Shown piece by piece: positions 40,850 through 51,515 of a DNA stretch of 64,000 bases. The stretch is from Tretioscincus oriximinensis. Its lineage: Eukaryota > Chordata > Lepidosauria > Squamata > Gymnophthalmidae. Below the pieces are notes generated by a model. That model was not told where the DNA came from and did no database searches. It was given only the letters and a program-made list of their open reading frames with translations. The number at the start of each line of letters is the position of its first letter. The first letter of the stretch is position 1. A program made the translations under genes and the position numbers. The stretch is taken from assembly GCA_022410635.1 (NCBI GenBank), contig JAJVDF010000585.1, positions 687,884 through 751,883 of the forward strand. Direction: 5' to 3'.

Positions 40850-41528
40850 CCCGAGCCCCTCTTCCCCCTTCCTCCGCAGACCCCAAGGGCCCCGCCCCGC
40901 CTCTCTTTCCCGCGGGGGCGCAGCAGCCTTTGCGCGGGGATATTTTTAACCCGGGCGGGGAGGGGAGGTCGGCCGCCCTGGGGTCGGGCTCGGCGGCGGC
41001 NAATCCACCCTCGCAGGCGGCGGCGGCGGCGGCAGCGTTGGGAGCGGGAAGGTGGCGGGAGGCCGCCCGGACCCTTGAACGGCTCCTTCGGCAGCAACGA
41101 CCGGCGGCCCGAGCAGCCGCCCAAGGGGAAGGGAGCCCGGCGCTCTCCCAGGGGCAGGCGAGGGGGCAGCCAGGGGCTGGGCAGAGGGGCTCTTCCCTGG
41201 CTGCCGCAAAGGAGGGAAGCGGGGAAGGCAGGCCGGAGGAAGAGAGGGGCGGCGAAGGAGGGCAGACCGGAGGGGCTCCGTCGCTCGCTCGGCGGCTGCG
41301 TTATTATTAGAGCAGCGCCCGAGAATTATTCGGCGGCGGCGGCGGCGCGAGGAGGAGGGAATTACTTTTGCGCGCCTGCTGCTGCTGCTGCTGCTCCTCT
41401 TACGCGACCCCCTCGCCGCCGCCCCCCGCCCCCCCCCCACGATCCTTTTTGCTCTGCCTCCCGCAGCATCCCCTCCTGCGCTATTGTGGTGGCCCTGGAC
41501 AGACCGGGAGAGGGGACCCCCCCCCCCC
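40850..41528. promoter_or_regulatory. CpG island, left part
   Basis: Very GC-rich with dense CpG (for example 'cccgcgggggcgcagcagcc', 'gcggcggcggcggcgcgagg'), unlike all surroundings. It contains (CGG)n at about 41329-41347 and (CTG)n at 41377-41396. No TATA-led start or coding exon could be fixed on either strand; frames running through it are held open by base composition. This is the best candidate in the window for a host promoter and first exon. Which gene it serves is not visible. Confidence 0.75.
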
Positions 41529-42319
41529 NNNNNNNNNNNNNNNNNNNNNNNNNNNNNNNNNNNNNNNNNNNNNNNNNNNNNNNNNNNNNNNNNNNNNNNN
41601 NNNNNNNNNNNNNNNNNNNNNNNNNNNNNNNNNNNNNNNNNNNNNNNNNNNNNNNNNNNNNNNNNNNNNNNNNNNNNNNNNNNNNNNNNNNNNNNNNNNN
41701 NNNNNNNNNNNNNNNNNNNNNNNNNNNNNNNNNNNNNNNNNNNNNNNNNNNNNNNNNNNNNNNNNNNNNNNNNNNNNNNNNNNNNNNNNNNNNNNNNNNN
41801 NNNNNNNNNNNNNNNNNNNNNNNNNNNNNNNNNNNNNNNNNNNNNNNNNNNNNNNNNNNNNNNNNNNNNNNNNNNNNNNNNNNNNNNNNNNNNNNNNNNN
41901 NNNNNNNNNNNNNNNNNNNNNNNNNNNNNNNNNNNNNNNNNNNNNNNNNNNNNNNNNNNNNNNNNNNNNNNNNNNNNNNNNNNNNNNNNNNNNNNNNNNN
42001 NNNNNNNNNNNNNNNNNNNNNNNNNNNNNNNNNNNNNNNNNNNNNNNNNNNNNNNNNNNNNNNNNNNNNNNNNNNNNNNNNNNNNNNNNNNNNNNNNNNN
42101 NNNNNNNNNNNNNNNNNNNNNNNNNNNNNNNNNNNNNNNNNNNNNNNNNNNNNNNNNNNNNNNNNNNNNNNNNNNNNNNNNNNNNNNNNNNNNNNNNNNN
42201 NNNNNNNNNNNNNNNNNNNNNNNNNNNNNNNNNNNNNNNNNNNNNNNNNNNNNNNNNNNNNNNNNNNNNNNNNNNNNNNNNNNNNNNNNNNNNNNNNNNN
42301 NNNNNNNNNNNNNNNNNNN
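41529..42319. other. Assembly gap, 791 N
   Basis: Unbroken N run bordered on the left by a poly-C stretch, typical of failed sequencing in extreme GC. Any translation across it is meaningless. Confidence 1.
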
Positions 42320-42780
42320 CTCCGCCACGCTTCCCCCTGCCCCTTCCCTGGGGGTCCCTGCGGAGCCCCTCTTGACTCAGCTTCCCCCTTTGTGTTGGCT
42401 GATCAGGATGGGGGGGGGGCTGCCTGCCTGGGAGGAGGGCTTTGGAGCTGGCTGCCTGGGAGGAGGGCATCTCCCCTTCCCACCAGGCGGTGGGTCAGAC
42501 CAGTTCTATATGGAGCTCCCTGCACCATCCCTCCTACTGGAAGCACCACCACCCCTTGCCTGGGCTGGGAGCGGGGCGCTGGAGATGCTGCCATCATCGG
42601 CTTTCCCCGGCCCCTGCAGGTGCCTAACGCAGCTTGGCAGCGCATCATGCGCTCGGGGGGGGGGGGCACCGGGGAGCAGCCAGAAGGAGAGATGGCCCAC
42701 CTGTATCTGCAGAGTGGGGTGGGATGTTTTCAGGAGAAACGCAGCTCCCTCTTTGCATAGGAATCCCACCTCCCGTCTCT
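42320..42780. promoter_or_regulatory. GC-rich right shoulder of the CpG island
   Basis: CCCC- and GGGG-rich with fewer CpG. It may contain exon sequence of the same gene, but no splice-bounded frame stands out. A poly-G run lies at 42654-42666. Confidence 0.4.
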
Positions 42781-42844
42781 AAGGATCAGGACCTGCCATA
42801 TTGCAAAAGCCAAGGCAGGAGCATCACCCCACCCACCCAAGTAA

Positions 42845-43215
42845 ACAAACCCCACATGCAGGTCTTTGAGCCCTGCATGTGGGCTATGAGTTGCAGGACA
42901 CCTGGCTTGATAAAGACCTGCATGTGGCCTATGGGCTGCATGACACCTGGCTTGTAGAGCTGCCTGTGGTGTCTGGGATATGGGTTCCAGGAGGCCAGCC
43001 TTGTAGGCCTGCAGGTGGGCCTTGGGTTCCAGGGAACCGGTCTTGATAAAGACTTGCAGGTCTCCTGCAACCCAAACTCCAGGCGCAGGTCTTTACTAAG
43101 TCTGGTATCCTGGAACCCGTAGCCCACATGAAGGTCTTTAGCATGGTGGGTATCCTGCAGTCCACATGCAGGTCTTGAGATGAGGCTATTAACCTGGAAC
43201 CCAAGGCTTGGGGAT
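42845..43215. repeat. Minisatellite (about 45-55 bp) with orientation switch
   Basis: Units with 'acctgcatgtggcctatggg' and 'acacctggcttgataaagac' run forward to about 43070. From there, units read as the inverse: 'caggtctttactaagtctgg', 'cccgtagcccacatgaagg', 'cacatgcaggtcttgagatg'. Confidence 0.85.
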
Positions 43216-44089
43216 CTCAAGACAAGGCTGTTGAGTAAGGTACCACCCGAACCCTCCATCCTTGGCCCATTGGTTGCCCAAGCTGTATTGTGTCAGGAGG
43301 GCACCAGGGGGCTATGCTTGCCAACCTGGCACCTGTTCCATAGGAAACAAAAGGGAAAGCAAGGAGGCTGTTTCCAAACTGGGAAAGTTGCAGAGTAACT
43401 TGCTTTGCCCACCTCCCACTTCCTTCAGTAGCCAGGTGTTGACGTGCTGGATTCTGATTTGGGTTGAATCTGGGCTGCCCTTCTTACTGTACCCTACCCC
43501 ATCCCCGGCACTAAAGTCCCTGGGGATATCTGAAGATTTGCAAATATGCATAGCTGGGAAATATTCATGGCTGGGAAATGTGGCTGGCAGCATAAGCATA
43601 ACAAAGGTGTTGTGTGTGTGTGTGTAGTGGGTATGTATATTGCAGCTGTCCAGATGGTAGATGCAGAGATGGGGTAGCAATTGGATAGTCCTAAAGGTAG
43701 AAGATGTAGCTCTTCTCCAGGAATCAAGGAAGACCCCTGCCAGGTTGTCTTCTACTGTCCCATTGAAGTTGCCTTCACCCCTTGCAGAAAAGTTCCACAG
43801 CAAAGTTATGCAGAATTTGAAATATTAGGAATGTTGACAGCATCTGCTGGTCGTAGCAACTTGGAGACCAGCATCTTAGGTACCGTCCCTCTCAACAGCA
43901 AATGGAGTAGCAACCTGGGGCAGGGCCTTCTCAGTGGTTGCCCACTTAAGCATGACAGTCACCATCACAGCATTCTTTTAGAAGATCCTTGAGGATGGAA
44001 CTTCTTTAACCTGGTCTTTGGTTGAAGAAATGCCGTTTTCTTCCCACCTTCAGATACAGTTTTGATAGATATCCCAAATTTGTATTTCT
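43216..44089. other. No recognisable gene; (TG)n at 43607-43626
   Basis: Overlapping frames on both strands without motifs. Nothing else seen. Confidence 0.35.
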
Positions 44090-44160
44090 GCTTTTGTTGG
44101 CTGCCCTGAGACGTTATATAAGTATAAATAGATAAATCAAATGAATAAATAACAGAAACC
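44090..44160 (+). mobile_element. L2 LINE 3' terminus
   Basis: 'tggctgccctgagacgttat' then 'ataagtataaatagataaat', a shortened L2 end. Confidence 0.6.
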
Positions 44161-44164
44161 AAAT

Positions 44165-44222
44165 AACAGGTATACAAACTCATGCATGGGATGGATACTA
44201 GGACCAGGGGGCATCCATTGAA
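44165..44222 (+). mobile_element. CR1-like fragment
   Basis: 'catgcatgggatggatacta' and 'ggaccagggggcatccattg'. Confidence 0.7.
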
Positions 44223-44224
44223 AC

Positions 44225-44314
44225 CATGCATGACCATCCTTGGCTATGCATGTGAATGGCCAAGCTCTGTAGAGATACAACCCAAAATAAGGCTCAGTGG
44301 GGGACAGGGCCAAA
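44225..44314. mobile_element. PIF-like MITE, right half
   Basis: 'gcatgtgaatggccaagctc' and 'aataaggctcagtggggg' + 'acagggcc'. Confidence 0.75.
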
Positions 44315-44401
44315 TTTAACTGCAGCAAGCTTGATCAGCGTATGATTCTAGAAACTACATTTTAACACATACAATTCTTATGATTCTTGATTAATGTAAT
44401 A

Positions 44402-44490
44402 TTACCTGAAGAAGCAGATGTGCCTACGAAAGCTCATACCGCCTACCTTTCTCTTGTTAATCTCTTAAGTGGCTGCAAACCACACACACA
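44402..44490 (+). mobile_element. Penelope-like repeat with hammerhead boxes
   Basis: CTGAAGA (44406-44412), 15 nt, GAAAGCTC (from 44428), then 'gcctacctttctcttgttaa' and 'tctcttaagtggctgc'. Stem I pairing is degraded here. A (CA)n microsatellite follows. Confidence 0.55.
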
Positions 44491-44739
44491 CACACCCTTT
44501 GCTGGACAACAGCACAACTGTTTCTTTGATATTTATTATATGAAAAGTTATGCCTCTCAGTATCTGTCAGGATGGGTGGGGCCAGGGAGGGGACAAACTA
44601 TTCTTTTCATGTTCTGGAATGCGTATATGGTGAATTAGGTGTTTCCTTTTTTAATATGTGAGTTGTGCCTTGTTTGTAAGTTGAAAAATAAAAAAGACTT
44701 AATGAGAAAAATGTGGACAGCATGTGATTTTGTAGAAAG

Positions 44740-44935
44740 TCTACTTNTTCAGATGCTGAGAAGTAGACTGTAAACTTCTTGGATAGATAGAACAAGTGTG
44801 CAGACTACTGTCTTTAGGATCTGATGGAGCAGGCATGTCCTTCAAAAGCCCATGCTGCCTAGCTTTTTCTTGTTAGTCTCGAAGGTGCTAAATTGTGTGG
44901 ACCCAGATGAACACAGCTACTTATTTGTAATCCAT
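44740..44935. mobile_element. Penelope-like repeat fragments
   Basis: 'gtctacttnttcagatgctg' (minus), 'gcccatgctgcctagctttt', 'tgttagtctcgaaggtgct' and 'acccagatgaacacagctac' are pieces of the same family, rearranged. Confidence 0.55.
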
Positions 44936-44954
44936 TACAGAAGTTCATGGAAGC

Positions 44955-45175
44955 CTAGTAGCCAGTAGCTACTAGGATGGATTTTTTGATACTTCCTTCA
45001 GGATGAAGACAGGTAGGATTCCTGAAGTGCCATTTGCAGGGAATTGCGAACAGATGAAGGTTTTGCCTTCTTCTTTTGCTTGAGGCTGCCCAGGGGCAAT
45101 TGCTGGGCCACCTGGTGACACAGAATGCTTGACTAGGTGGATTCTGGGCCCATTCAGCAGGGCTCCTCATATTAT
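44955..45175 (+). mobile_element. CR1-like LINE 3' end
   Basis: 'gtaggattcctgaagtgcca', 'tttgcagggaattgcgaaca', 'gacacagaatgcttgactag'. Tail decayed. Confidence 0.85.
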
Positions 45176-45254
45176 CTTCATCTCTGTTTTAGATGGGAGG
45201 CTAAAGGTGGTTTGTGTAAGACCACTTGAGCTCCTTCTTCACTAGGCTTTTTTT

Positions 45255-45312
45255 GGAAGTGGGGTCTGCCATAGCCTACACTAGCCTGTGCACAACAGGC
45301 TCGTGTTTTATA
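45255..45312. mobile_element. PIF-like MITE fragment
   Basis: 'tctgccatagcctacactag' and 'cctgtgcacaacaggctcgt'. Confidence 0.6.
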
Positions 45313-45958
45313 TTGGGTTACTGTATACAAACTGGGATATTGCAGGTATTATTAGAGAAAACCCCTCTCTTCTATTAATTAAGGCTGCAAACATCTATCC
45401 CGGCTTTTGGTGGTGACCCTAATATATAGCCAAGATAAAGCCTAGTGCATGAAGGGCCAGGCATGATTCAGAGACTGATATGGTAACAGTTACCAGCCCG
45501 TTTATGCACTCGTGCATGTCACACAAGTTGATGCATGATGACTAAGAGTAGAAAATANGAACTTCATTGGAGGCAAAATAATAATGCATTGGAGAGGAGA
45601 TTATTCAGCTGAGTCATATACTAGGTACCTGTGTTGATGGTCGCTTAAATGTTGTGGTCATCACAGTATGGAATATTCAAGTGCTCACCAAGTCATTGTC
45701 TTTACAAAGTGGATCTGGGGCCACCAGGAAATACAATTATCTACCAGCAAACATAGATTTCCGTCCCCCAGTGCACTGTGAAAAATGAAAGGACAGATTT
45801 ATTCTATAAATCCCATACTTGATGGATGAAAGTGGAAACAACGTCATGCAGAACGCTTGCCATCTCTTGATACATACAAGTATATAAAGCTTGCGTCTCT
45901 GGAATTTCAGGAGAGTATTTTCTAGAGAGTTTCTAGAGAATCAGCTAACTATTGGACA
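45313..45958. other. No recognisable feature
   Basis: No shared repeat and no convincing exon. Confidence 0.35.
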
Positions 45959-45959
45959 C

Positions 45960-46260
45960 ACCTGGGTTTTCTTAGCTTTTTGTTATTGATGTAAACAATA
46001 ACAAACTGCCAGCTTCCTGTTTCTCTACTTCCTGGAAGAGTTCCCGTTTCCTGTTTTATGGTTTTAAGTTGTGTTTCTGCCTGCTTTTCTACAGTATATT
46101 TTTTCATGATTTCAAGCGCTTATTATAAAAGCATGTATGCTCAGCAGCTCCATGAAGCTGACATTAGCAGCAGCCCAAATGTGAAAAAAGTGAAACAGAG
46201 CTGTTCTCTCAGTGGGGCCTGCTGGGAAGTGTAGTCTTGGCCTTTTTATGCAAAAGAACT
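45960..46260 (-). repeat. Repeat family Z copy
   Basis: 'gatgtaaacaataacaaact', 'ttttatggttttaagttgtg', 'cagcagcccaaatgtgaaaa', and the motif inverted as CCTGCTGGGAAGTGTAGT at 46218-46235. Confidence 0.75.
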
Positions 46261-46367
46261 TCAAAAAAGCACAGCTATTAACTTGCTTTTGAACTTCAGC
46301 TCTTAGCTTTTGCATCATTTGTGAATTACACAATAGAGTTCAATTCATTTTCATTGGAGGTTCTATA

Positions 46368-46525
46368 TAGTTGCCACATAAAAAAACCAGGATAGGATTT
46401 TGCAACTTTAATGGGTTTGAAAAAGCGATTTCCTCTCAAGGCATTGCAAGCACCTGCTGAAAATTCGTCTTTTCCATGTCCTTTAAAGTTGCAAAGTCCT
46501 ATCCCAGTTTTTATTTGGTAACTCT
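46368..46525. mobile_element. Repeat V: MITE with ~40-bp inverted termini
   Basis: Left 'ccaggataggattttgcaac' and right 'gttgcaaagtcctatcccag' are inverted, with outer 'gttgccacataaaa' / 'tttatttggtaac'. A second copy at 58603-58772 shares the interior 'cacctg.tgaaaattc'. hAT-like outer ends; no clear target duplication. Confidence 0.65.
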
Positions 46526-46837
46526 ATTTGATACTGCTGCTCTTTTGATTTTTCTGTCATTTTCCCTCCTTCAGTACTGCTTGACAGATAACAAGGATGT
46601 AAACTAGAAGATCGGAAATCAGTTTTGAAACTAACTAGGACAGGTAATGGGGATGACATAAGCTCCCACAGCCCCAATACTGGGCATTATTTCAGGAGAC
46701 ATATATACTCCAATTCCTCTGATTGGTAGGTCTTTGATAAAGCAAGCTCTAGTGTATCTATAGATGTCTTAACTGGTATTTCCAGGAAATTGTAAAATCA
46801 TACTATCTTAGAAAATAACAAGAAAAAAGTAGGTAGC
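46526..46837. other. No recognisable feature
   Basis: No shared repeat seen. Confidence 0.4.
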
Positions 46838-46905
46838 ATGAGCTTTCATAGACAAGTCTACAGAAATAGATATTTATCTGTTTGTCTACAAAAGCTCACC
46901 TATAT
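46838..46905 (-). mobile_element. Penelope-like repeat fragment
   Basis: 'gtaggtagcatgagctttca' + 'tagacaagtctac' is the inverse of the GTAGA...GAAAGCTCATGC segment; the CTGAAGA box is lost. Confidence 0.55.
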
Positions 46906-46974
46906 AATAAGATTGAGTGGGTACCTTGAATCTGTGTCTCCCATTGGTCAAAATCATTGTCCCAACTGGCTTGC

Positions 46975-47522
46975 ATTCTTAACAGACAGCCTCCAGAGAG
47001 CAATGACAGGGCTTGGAACTTGGCAGTCTCCAGAGACCAATGACAGGGCTGGAAACCTTGGCAGCCTCCAGAAACCAATGACAGGGNTCGGAACTTTGGC
47101 AGCCTCCAGNNACCAATGACAGGGCTCGGAACTTTGGCAGCCTCCAGGAACCAATGACAGGGCTCGGAACTTTGGTAGCCTTCAGAAACCAATGACAGGG
47201 CTCGGAACTTTGGCAGCCTCCAGAGACCAAAGTCCTGGGTTGGAAACTGGCTAAAAAAAAGAAAAGATATCAGTGGGCAGTTCTCTGGGTGGAAAAATAT
47301 GAGAAGTGGAACACCCCAATACTGGGAGGGAAGGGAAGGAAAGGAAGAATAAAGGAAGGAATCCATGAATGATGGAAGGAAGATAAAGAAGGAAAGGAAG
47401 CAGGAAAGAAAGGAAAACAAAAAGAAAGAGGAACAAAACAAAGAAGCAGCAAATGAAAGGGGGATGGGAGGAAGGGCTAGAGCCCGTTGCATTACAGTAA
47501 CACAACGGGCTAATTCTGCTAG
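46975..47522 (+). mobile_element. Helitron-like element (copy C)
   Basis: Contains the 38-bp array, a short CR1 RT piece at 47262-47332, a GA-rich tract, then a terminal hairpin from 47481 to 47511 (AGCCCGTTG...CAACGGGCT). It ends CTAG at 47519-47522 followed by T, the Helitron rule. No Rep/helicase. Confidence 0.72.
46987..47233. repeat. 38-bp tandem repeat, about 6.5 copies
   Basis: Unit 'cagcctccagaaaccaatga' + 'cagggctcggaactttgg'. The single-copy form occurs in Helitron copies B and E, so this is an expansion of the Helitron interior. Confidence 0.92.
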
Positions 47523-47524
47523 TA

Positions 47525-47705
47525 CGAACTTAAGGGGAGCCCTGCTGCATGGGGCCAGAGCCTACCTAGTCCAACCTTCTCACACAGTGGCCTATCAGTT
47601 GCACCTGGGCAGCCTCAAGCAGAATAAGGAAAAGCCCTCCCCTGTTCTTGACTCCCTGCAAATGGTATTTCAGGGATACCGTCTGTTTTTCTCTCCTGAT
47701 AGCTC
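47525..47705 (-). mobile_element. CR1-like fragment
   Basis: 'ttaaggggagccctgctgca', 'gttgcacctgggcagcctca', 'ttgactccctgcaaatggta'. Confidence 0.8.
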
Positions 47706-47790
47706 GTGCGGCCTTCCTTTTTCTTGTTAGTCTCTAAGGGGCTACGAAACTCTCTTGCTAGATTTCCTGGACCCTGACTAACTTGGCAGT
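47705..47790 (+). mobile_element. Penelope-like repeat, 3' piece
   Basis: 'ttcttgttagtctctaaggg' and 'gctagatttcctggaccctg' match 44870 and 60205. Confidence 0.6.
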
Positions 47791-48179
47791 TTCCTTGAAA
47801 TCTGCTGCTTTCAGGCTAAACATGGGTAACAGATTACTGTGCCCAGAATGGATTCCTTTTTGTAGTGATAATGGTAGAGGAACTGCATTTGGATAAAGGC
47901 ACACAGCAGTCCCAGCTGCAGGGGTCATGAGAGGGACGTTGTTCTTAAACCAGAAAAATGACAGGAGTGGGTGTCCCTCGGAGATGGATAAAAAGTCCAA
48001 ATCCTGCCCTTCCTGATGCCCTTTGAGGCTTCTTGAAGCTCTGCACGAAGTCTTCTAAGCAGTAGCTTTGGAATGATGCCTGAGATTAGCACAGGGCCCA
48101 GATGCCTTTGCAGTAAAGGCAGGAACTTTGTTGCAGGTTCTCTCCTTTTGGTGCAATAGACAGGTCCCCTAGGCACCTT
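47791..48179. other. No recognisable feature
   Basis: No shared repeat and no convincing exon. Confidence 0.35.
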
Positions 48180-48560
48180 CCTGTAAGCAGAAAAAATGTT
48201 TCCTGTGGGCGGGACTGAGTGCAGATTGGCTGAAGAGGCTTCCTTCCTTCCAGGGCTAGCTGTGGTGCAGGCTAAGTACAGAGGANATAGGCTGGGCAAA
48301 AGAAACTGTCCATTGCTCAGACTACACTTCCCAGCAGGCTCTGCTGGGAGTACAACAATTCTTCATTTTTTTCACATTTGAGCTGCTGCTGCTACTGCTA
48401 CTACCAGCTGCGTGAAGCTGTCAGGCATCCAAGCTTTTGTAATAAGCATAGAAAAGCAGGCAGAAATACAATTAAAACCCATAAAACAGAAAACAAAACT
48501 TCTGTCAGGAAGTAAACCGGGAACTTATTATTGTTTACATCTGGCACCCATCTATATTTG
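48180..48560 (+). repeat. Repeat family Z copy
   Basis: 'cttcctgtaagcagaaaaaa', 'tccagggctagctgtggtgc', ACTACACTTCCCAGCAGG (48321-48338), 'cacatttgagctgctgctgc', 'aaagcaggcagaaataca'. Confidence 0.78.
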
Positions 48561-48751
48561 ACCCATCTGGCTGCAGATCGAACTGAGCCAAACGCAGTGA
48601 TGAGACTGGACAGTTTTCCTTGCAAGCGCCAGCTTTTAATAAGAAAGAATAGCTTCTTTCCCTGCCCAGTTTCCAGAGATCAACTTCCCTCCTCGAAATG
48701 CTTCCTGTAGGTGGAAGTTACTTGAATGGTAACCTAGATTGGGGACCTGTT

Positions 48752-48870
48752 ATCAATAATAACAAAACGACTGGCTTCCGGTTTCTCATCTTCTGGCAGA
48801 ATTTCTGTTTGTGATTTTATGGATTTTAGTTGTATTTCTGCCTGCTTTTGTACACTACGAGGGTACTTTT
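48752..48870 (-). repeat. Repeat family Z, partial
   Basis: 'aataacaaaacgactggctt', 'catcttctggcagaatttct', 'gtatttctgcctgctttt'. With 48180-48560 it forms an inverted pair. Confidence 0.65.
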
Positions 48871-48927
48871 GTACAAAAACGAGGGTATTTGATCTCTGAC
48901 ACCACCAACTATTCCTGAACTATTGGG

Positions 48928-49464
48928 TGCAAAAAAGGGCCACAAGGAATGATCAAGGGGTTGGAACATCTCCCTTGTGAAATCAGGCTGCAACGTTTAG
49001 GCCTCTTCAGCCTCGAAAGATGTGCAAAATCATGCATGGGATGGATAAGGTGAATAGAGTGAAAATATTTTGTCTATCACACAACACTAGGGCCAGCTTC
49101 TTGAAGCTGATGGGTAGAAGAGTTCGGACAGACAAGAGAAAGTATTTCTTCACCCAGAGGGGCACTGGTCTGTAGAATTCACTTCTGGAAGAGGTGGTGG
49201 TGTTANTGAGGAGCCTGGATAGCTTCAAGATAGGATTAGATAAATTCACGGAAGGCTTTTAGGGTGGGAAAACAGGCAGAATTCTGAAATACCATTTGCA
49301 GGGAGTTAAGAACAGGGATGGTGAATCCCTATTCCAATAGTTAAGAACAGGTTGCCCCTCTGCTTGAAACTGCCTAGGTACAATTGGTAGGCCNCTGTGG
49401 GAGACAGAATGCAGGACTGGATGTGCTCTGGCCCCNTTCTGCNGGGCTCATTATATTCTTCATT
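48928..49464 (+). mobile_element. CR1-like LINE, 5'-truncated
   Basis: 'aatgatcaaggggttggaac', 'ggcctcttcagcctcgaaag', 'cttcacccagaggggcactg', 3' UTR and a decayed tail. Frame broken by a deletion near 49020. Confidence 0.88.
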
Positions 49465-50305
49465 ACGACTCCCATCCCAGAGANCACAGGTGGGGGCCAG
49501 GACCTGCAAAGGCACAGTTTAACCAACCCCGTGTTTGCAAAATGCTTAGATCTCACCGGAGGACTTTATCCACAAATGGTTTACAGGGCTATATATGTTT
49601 ACAATATGTATCTGGATCAGGATGTGCATCACCTGATGGCAGCTTATGTCTGCTTCCACACAGCTGTGCATTAATCTGTGTGCTAGGAGAGAGAACTCTG
49701 CAGAGAAGCCAGGTTCCTGTCAGGCAGCTCCTGGATTTCCTCTTAAAAGCTTCCTTGAGAACAGGATCAAGAAGATAATGGTGCTTCAAGTGTGACAGTC
49801 AGGAAACGGGGTAGTAATAAGTGGACAGTTCTCTGTGTGGATAGATGGGAGAAGTAGGCTCCCCCAGGGTTCAGTACTGGGCCACTTTTTAGTCTATGGC
49901 TGCATCCGCACGTCCGGTTCTTACCTGCACCGCAGGGATATGGAGGCAGCTGCCAAGCCCCAGGGTTTTTTGTATCTCGGTAAGTCCAAGCTGGTTGCAG
50001 AANCCTCCAGAGACCCATTCTCATTGCTGCATTTGGCGCGCGGATGTTTAGGGCTTCCCGCAGCCATGTTGAGTAAGGGCGTGAAGTCCTGCGAGATCAG
50101 GGAACCAGCAGCCAATCGGGTGACGGCATGTGTGACGGTTGCTGGGCCCACATGGGTGCAGAAGAGGTGACAAAAAAGCAAATTCAGTGTTGGGGTAATT
50201 AGGAAGGGAACTGAAAACAAGTCGGCAAGTGTCATTTTTAGGATTTTTTTTCCATCCAGAGATCTTGGTCTAAGGAATTTGTTTTCAAAACAGCTGGTGA
50301 GAGCA
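49465..50305. other. Mostly unassigned; CR1 RT piece at 49800-49895
   Basis: 'gtggacagttctctgtgtgg' and 'cccccagggttcagtactgg' (VPQGSVLG-like) are from the CR1 RT palm. The rest shows no shared repeat. Confidence 0.5.
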
Positions 50306-50309
50306 ATCT

Positions 50310-50762
50310 GGTTAGAGCAGCCTGGATAATTTTAAGGGAGAAGCCAAGTATGGGATGGATGCCTGTACCTCCAGGATGGTAATTACAGGCAGTAGTCCTG
50401 AAATGCTATTTGCAGGGAGATGAGAAACAGGTGAAGGTTTTGCCTTCTTCTGCTTCAGACTGCCCAGGTGCGAGTGTAATCTGTGAAAGGCTCATCCACG
50501 TTGACAGTGTAGACTATGGCAGGTCCCATTTGGCTCATTCACATGCTAGTGTAGGCAATGGCAGGCCCCATTTTTAGCCTGCCATAATCTACACTGGCAT
50601 GTGGATGGTAGATCCCCAATTCCAAGAAAACAGGTGAAGTTTTGCCTTCTCCTTCTGCTTGAGGNTGCCCAGGTGCAATTGGCAGGCCACTGTGTGAGAC
50701 AGGACGCTGGACGAGATGTGCTCTGGCCCCACTCAACAGGCCTTCCATTATGTTCTTATGCT
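50310..50762 (+). mobile_element. CR1-like 3' end with PIF-like insert
   Basis: CR1 to 'gactgcccaggtgcga' (50475), PIF-like core 50488-50628, then CR1 repeats 'aagttttgccttctccttct' and continues to 'attatgttcttatg'. Confidence 0.8.
50488..50628. mobile_element. PIF-like MITE core
   Basis: 'gtgtagactatggcaggtcc', 'catgctagtgtaggcaatgg', 'cctgccataatctacactgg'. Outer ends decayed. Confidence 0.65.
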
Positions 50763-51351
50763 CGAAGCAGAAGTGAGATTCAGAGTGTGTCGTGTAGCCA
50801 TTGGTAGGAGGCTGGGATGAATAGGAGAGGGAAGAAAAAGTCCTCCGTGCCTTGTGACGAACCTTTGCCAAGGGTGACCAGGCTGGAGGTGGTTTTCCCT
50901 GAAACGAGTTCTTTGTGTACACGGCTGGCGTTTTGGGCNCAGCCAAATGGGAGACAGTTGTGTGCAGTGCTGGTGCGGCTGAAGGCTGGTACAGCCTGCA
51001 GAAATGCCAGGAGGGAGTGTTCTCAGAGAGGCAGGGAGCCTGCCTGTCAATAGAGCCTGCCTTACACCGACTGTGTGTACTGGGGGACAGTTTACATTTG
51101 CAAAGCCACTGCGTAGGTTGTAATACGAGGGGAAGGGGGCAGGCATTCTTATCTTGCAGCTGCCTTGTCCACGAGGCGCCCAGTTAATGGCGGAAAAAAG
51201 CACAAGTTACTGATAGTTGATTCTCTCCAAGGATGAGAGGGAGAAAGCTCAGNGGTGTGCAGCAGAAGGCATGCCTTCTCCCATAATAACCCAGTGCTGG
51301 CATAAAATCAAACGCAGAAAGCTACGGGGGGATTTTTCCCACGTATCCTTT
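50763..51351. other. No recognisable feature
   Basis: Overlapping open frames on both strands at 50748-51203 without known motifs. Confidence 0.3.
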
Positions 51352-51515
51352 CTTTTGTTTCTGGGCCCACCCCTTTTGGCCACATNACTTCCGGTCTTAC
51401 CCATCACAAAGATGACATTCTGGAAGCAGATCCGGAAATCACATTAGTGGTGGGTGGGGCACCAGAAGACATGTGGCCAAAGGGGTGGGGCAGGGGGCGT
51501 GGCTGGAAACAAAAA
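51352..51515. mobile_element. Foldback element
   Basis: Left 'ccaccccttttggccacat' and right 'atgtggccaaaggggtgg' are inverted, with outer TTTTGTTTC / GAAACAAAA. No coding. Confidence 0.65.

Noticed and set aside
40703..42782. Open frames of 330 to 685 codons across the CpG island
   Set aside because: Most codons are in the 791-bp N gap; the rest are GC-rich frames without a start context, splice signals or known domain.
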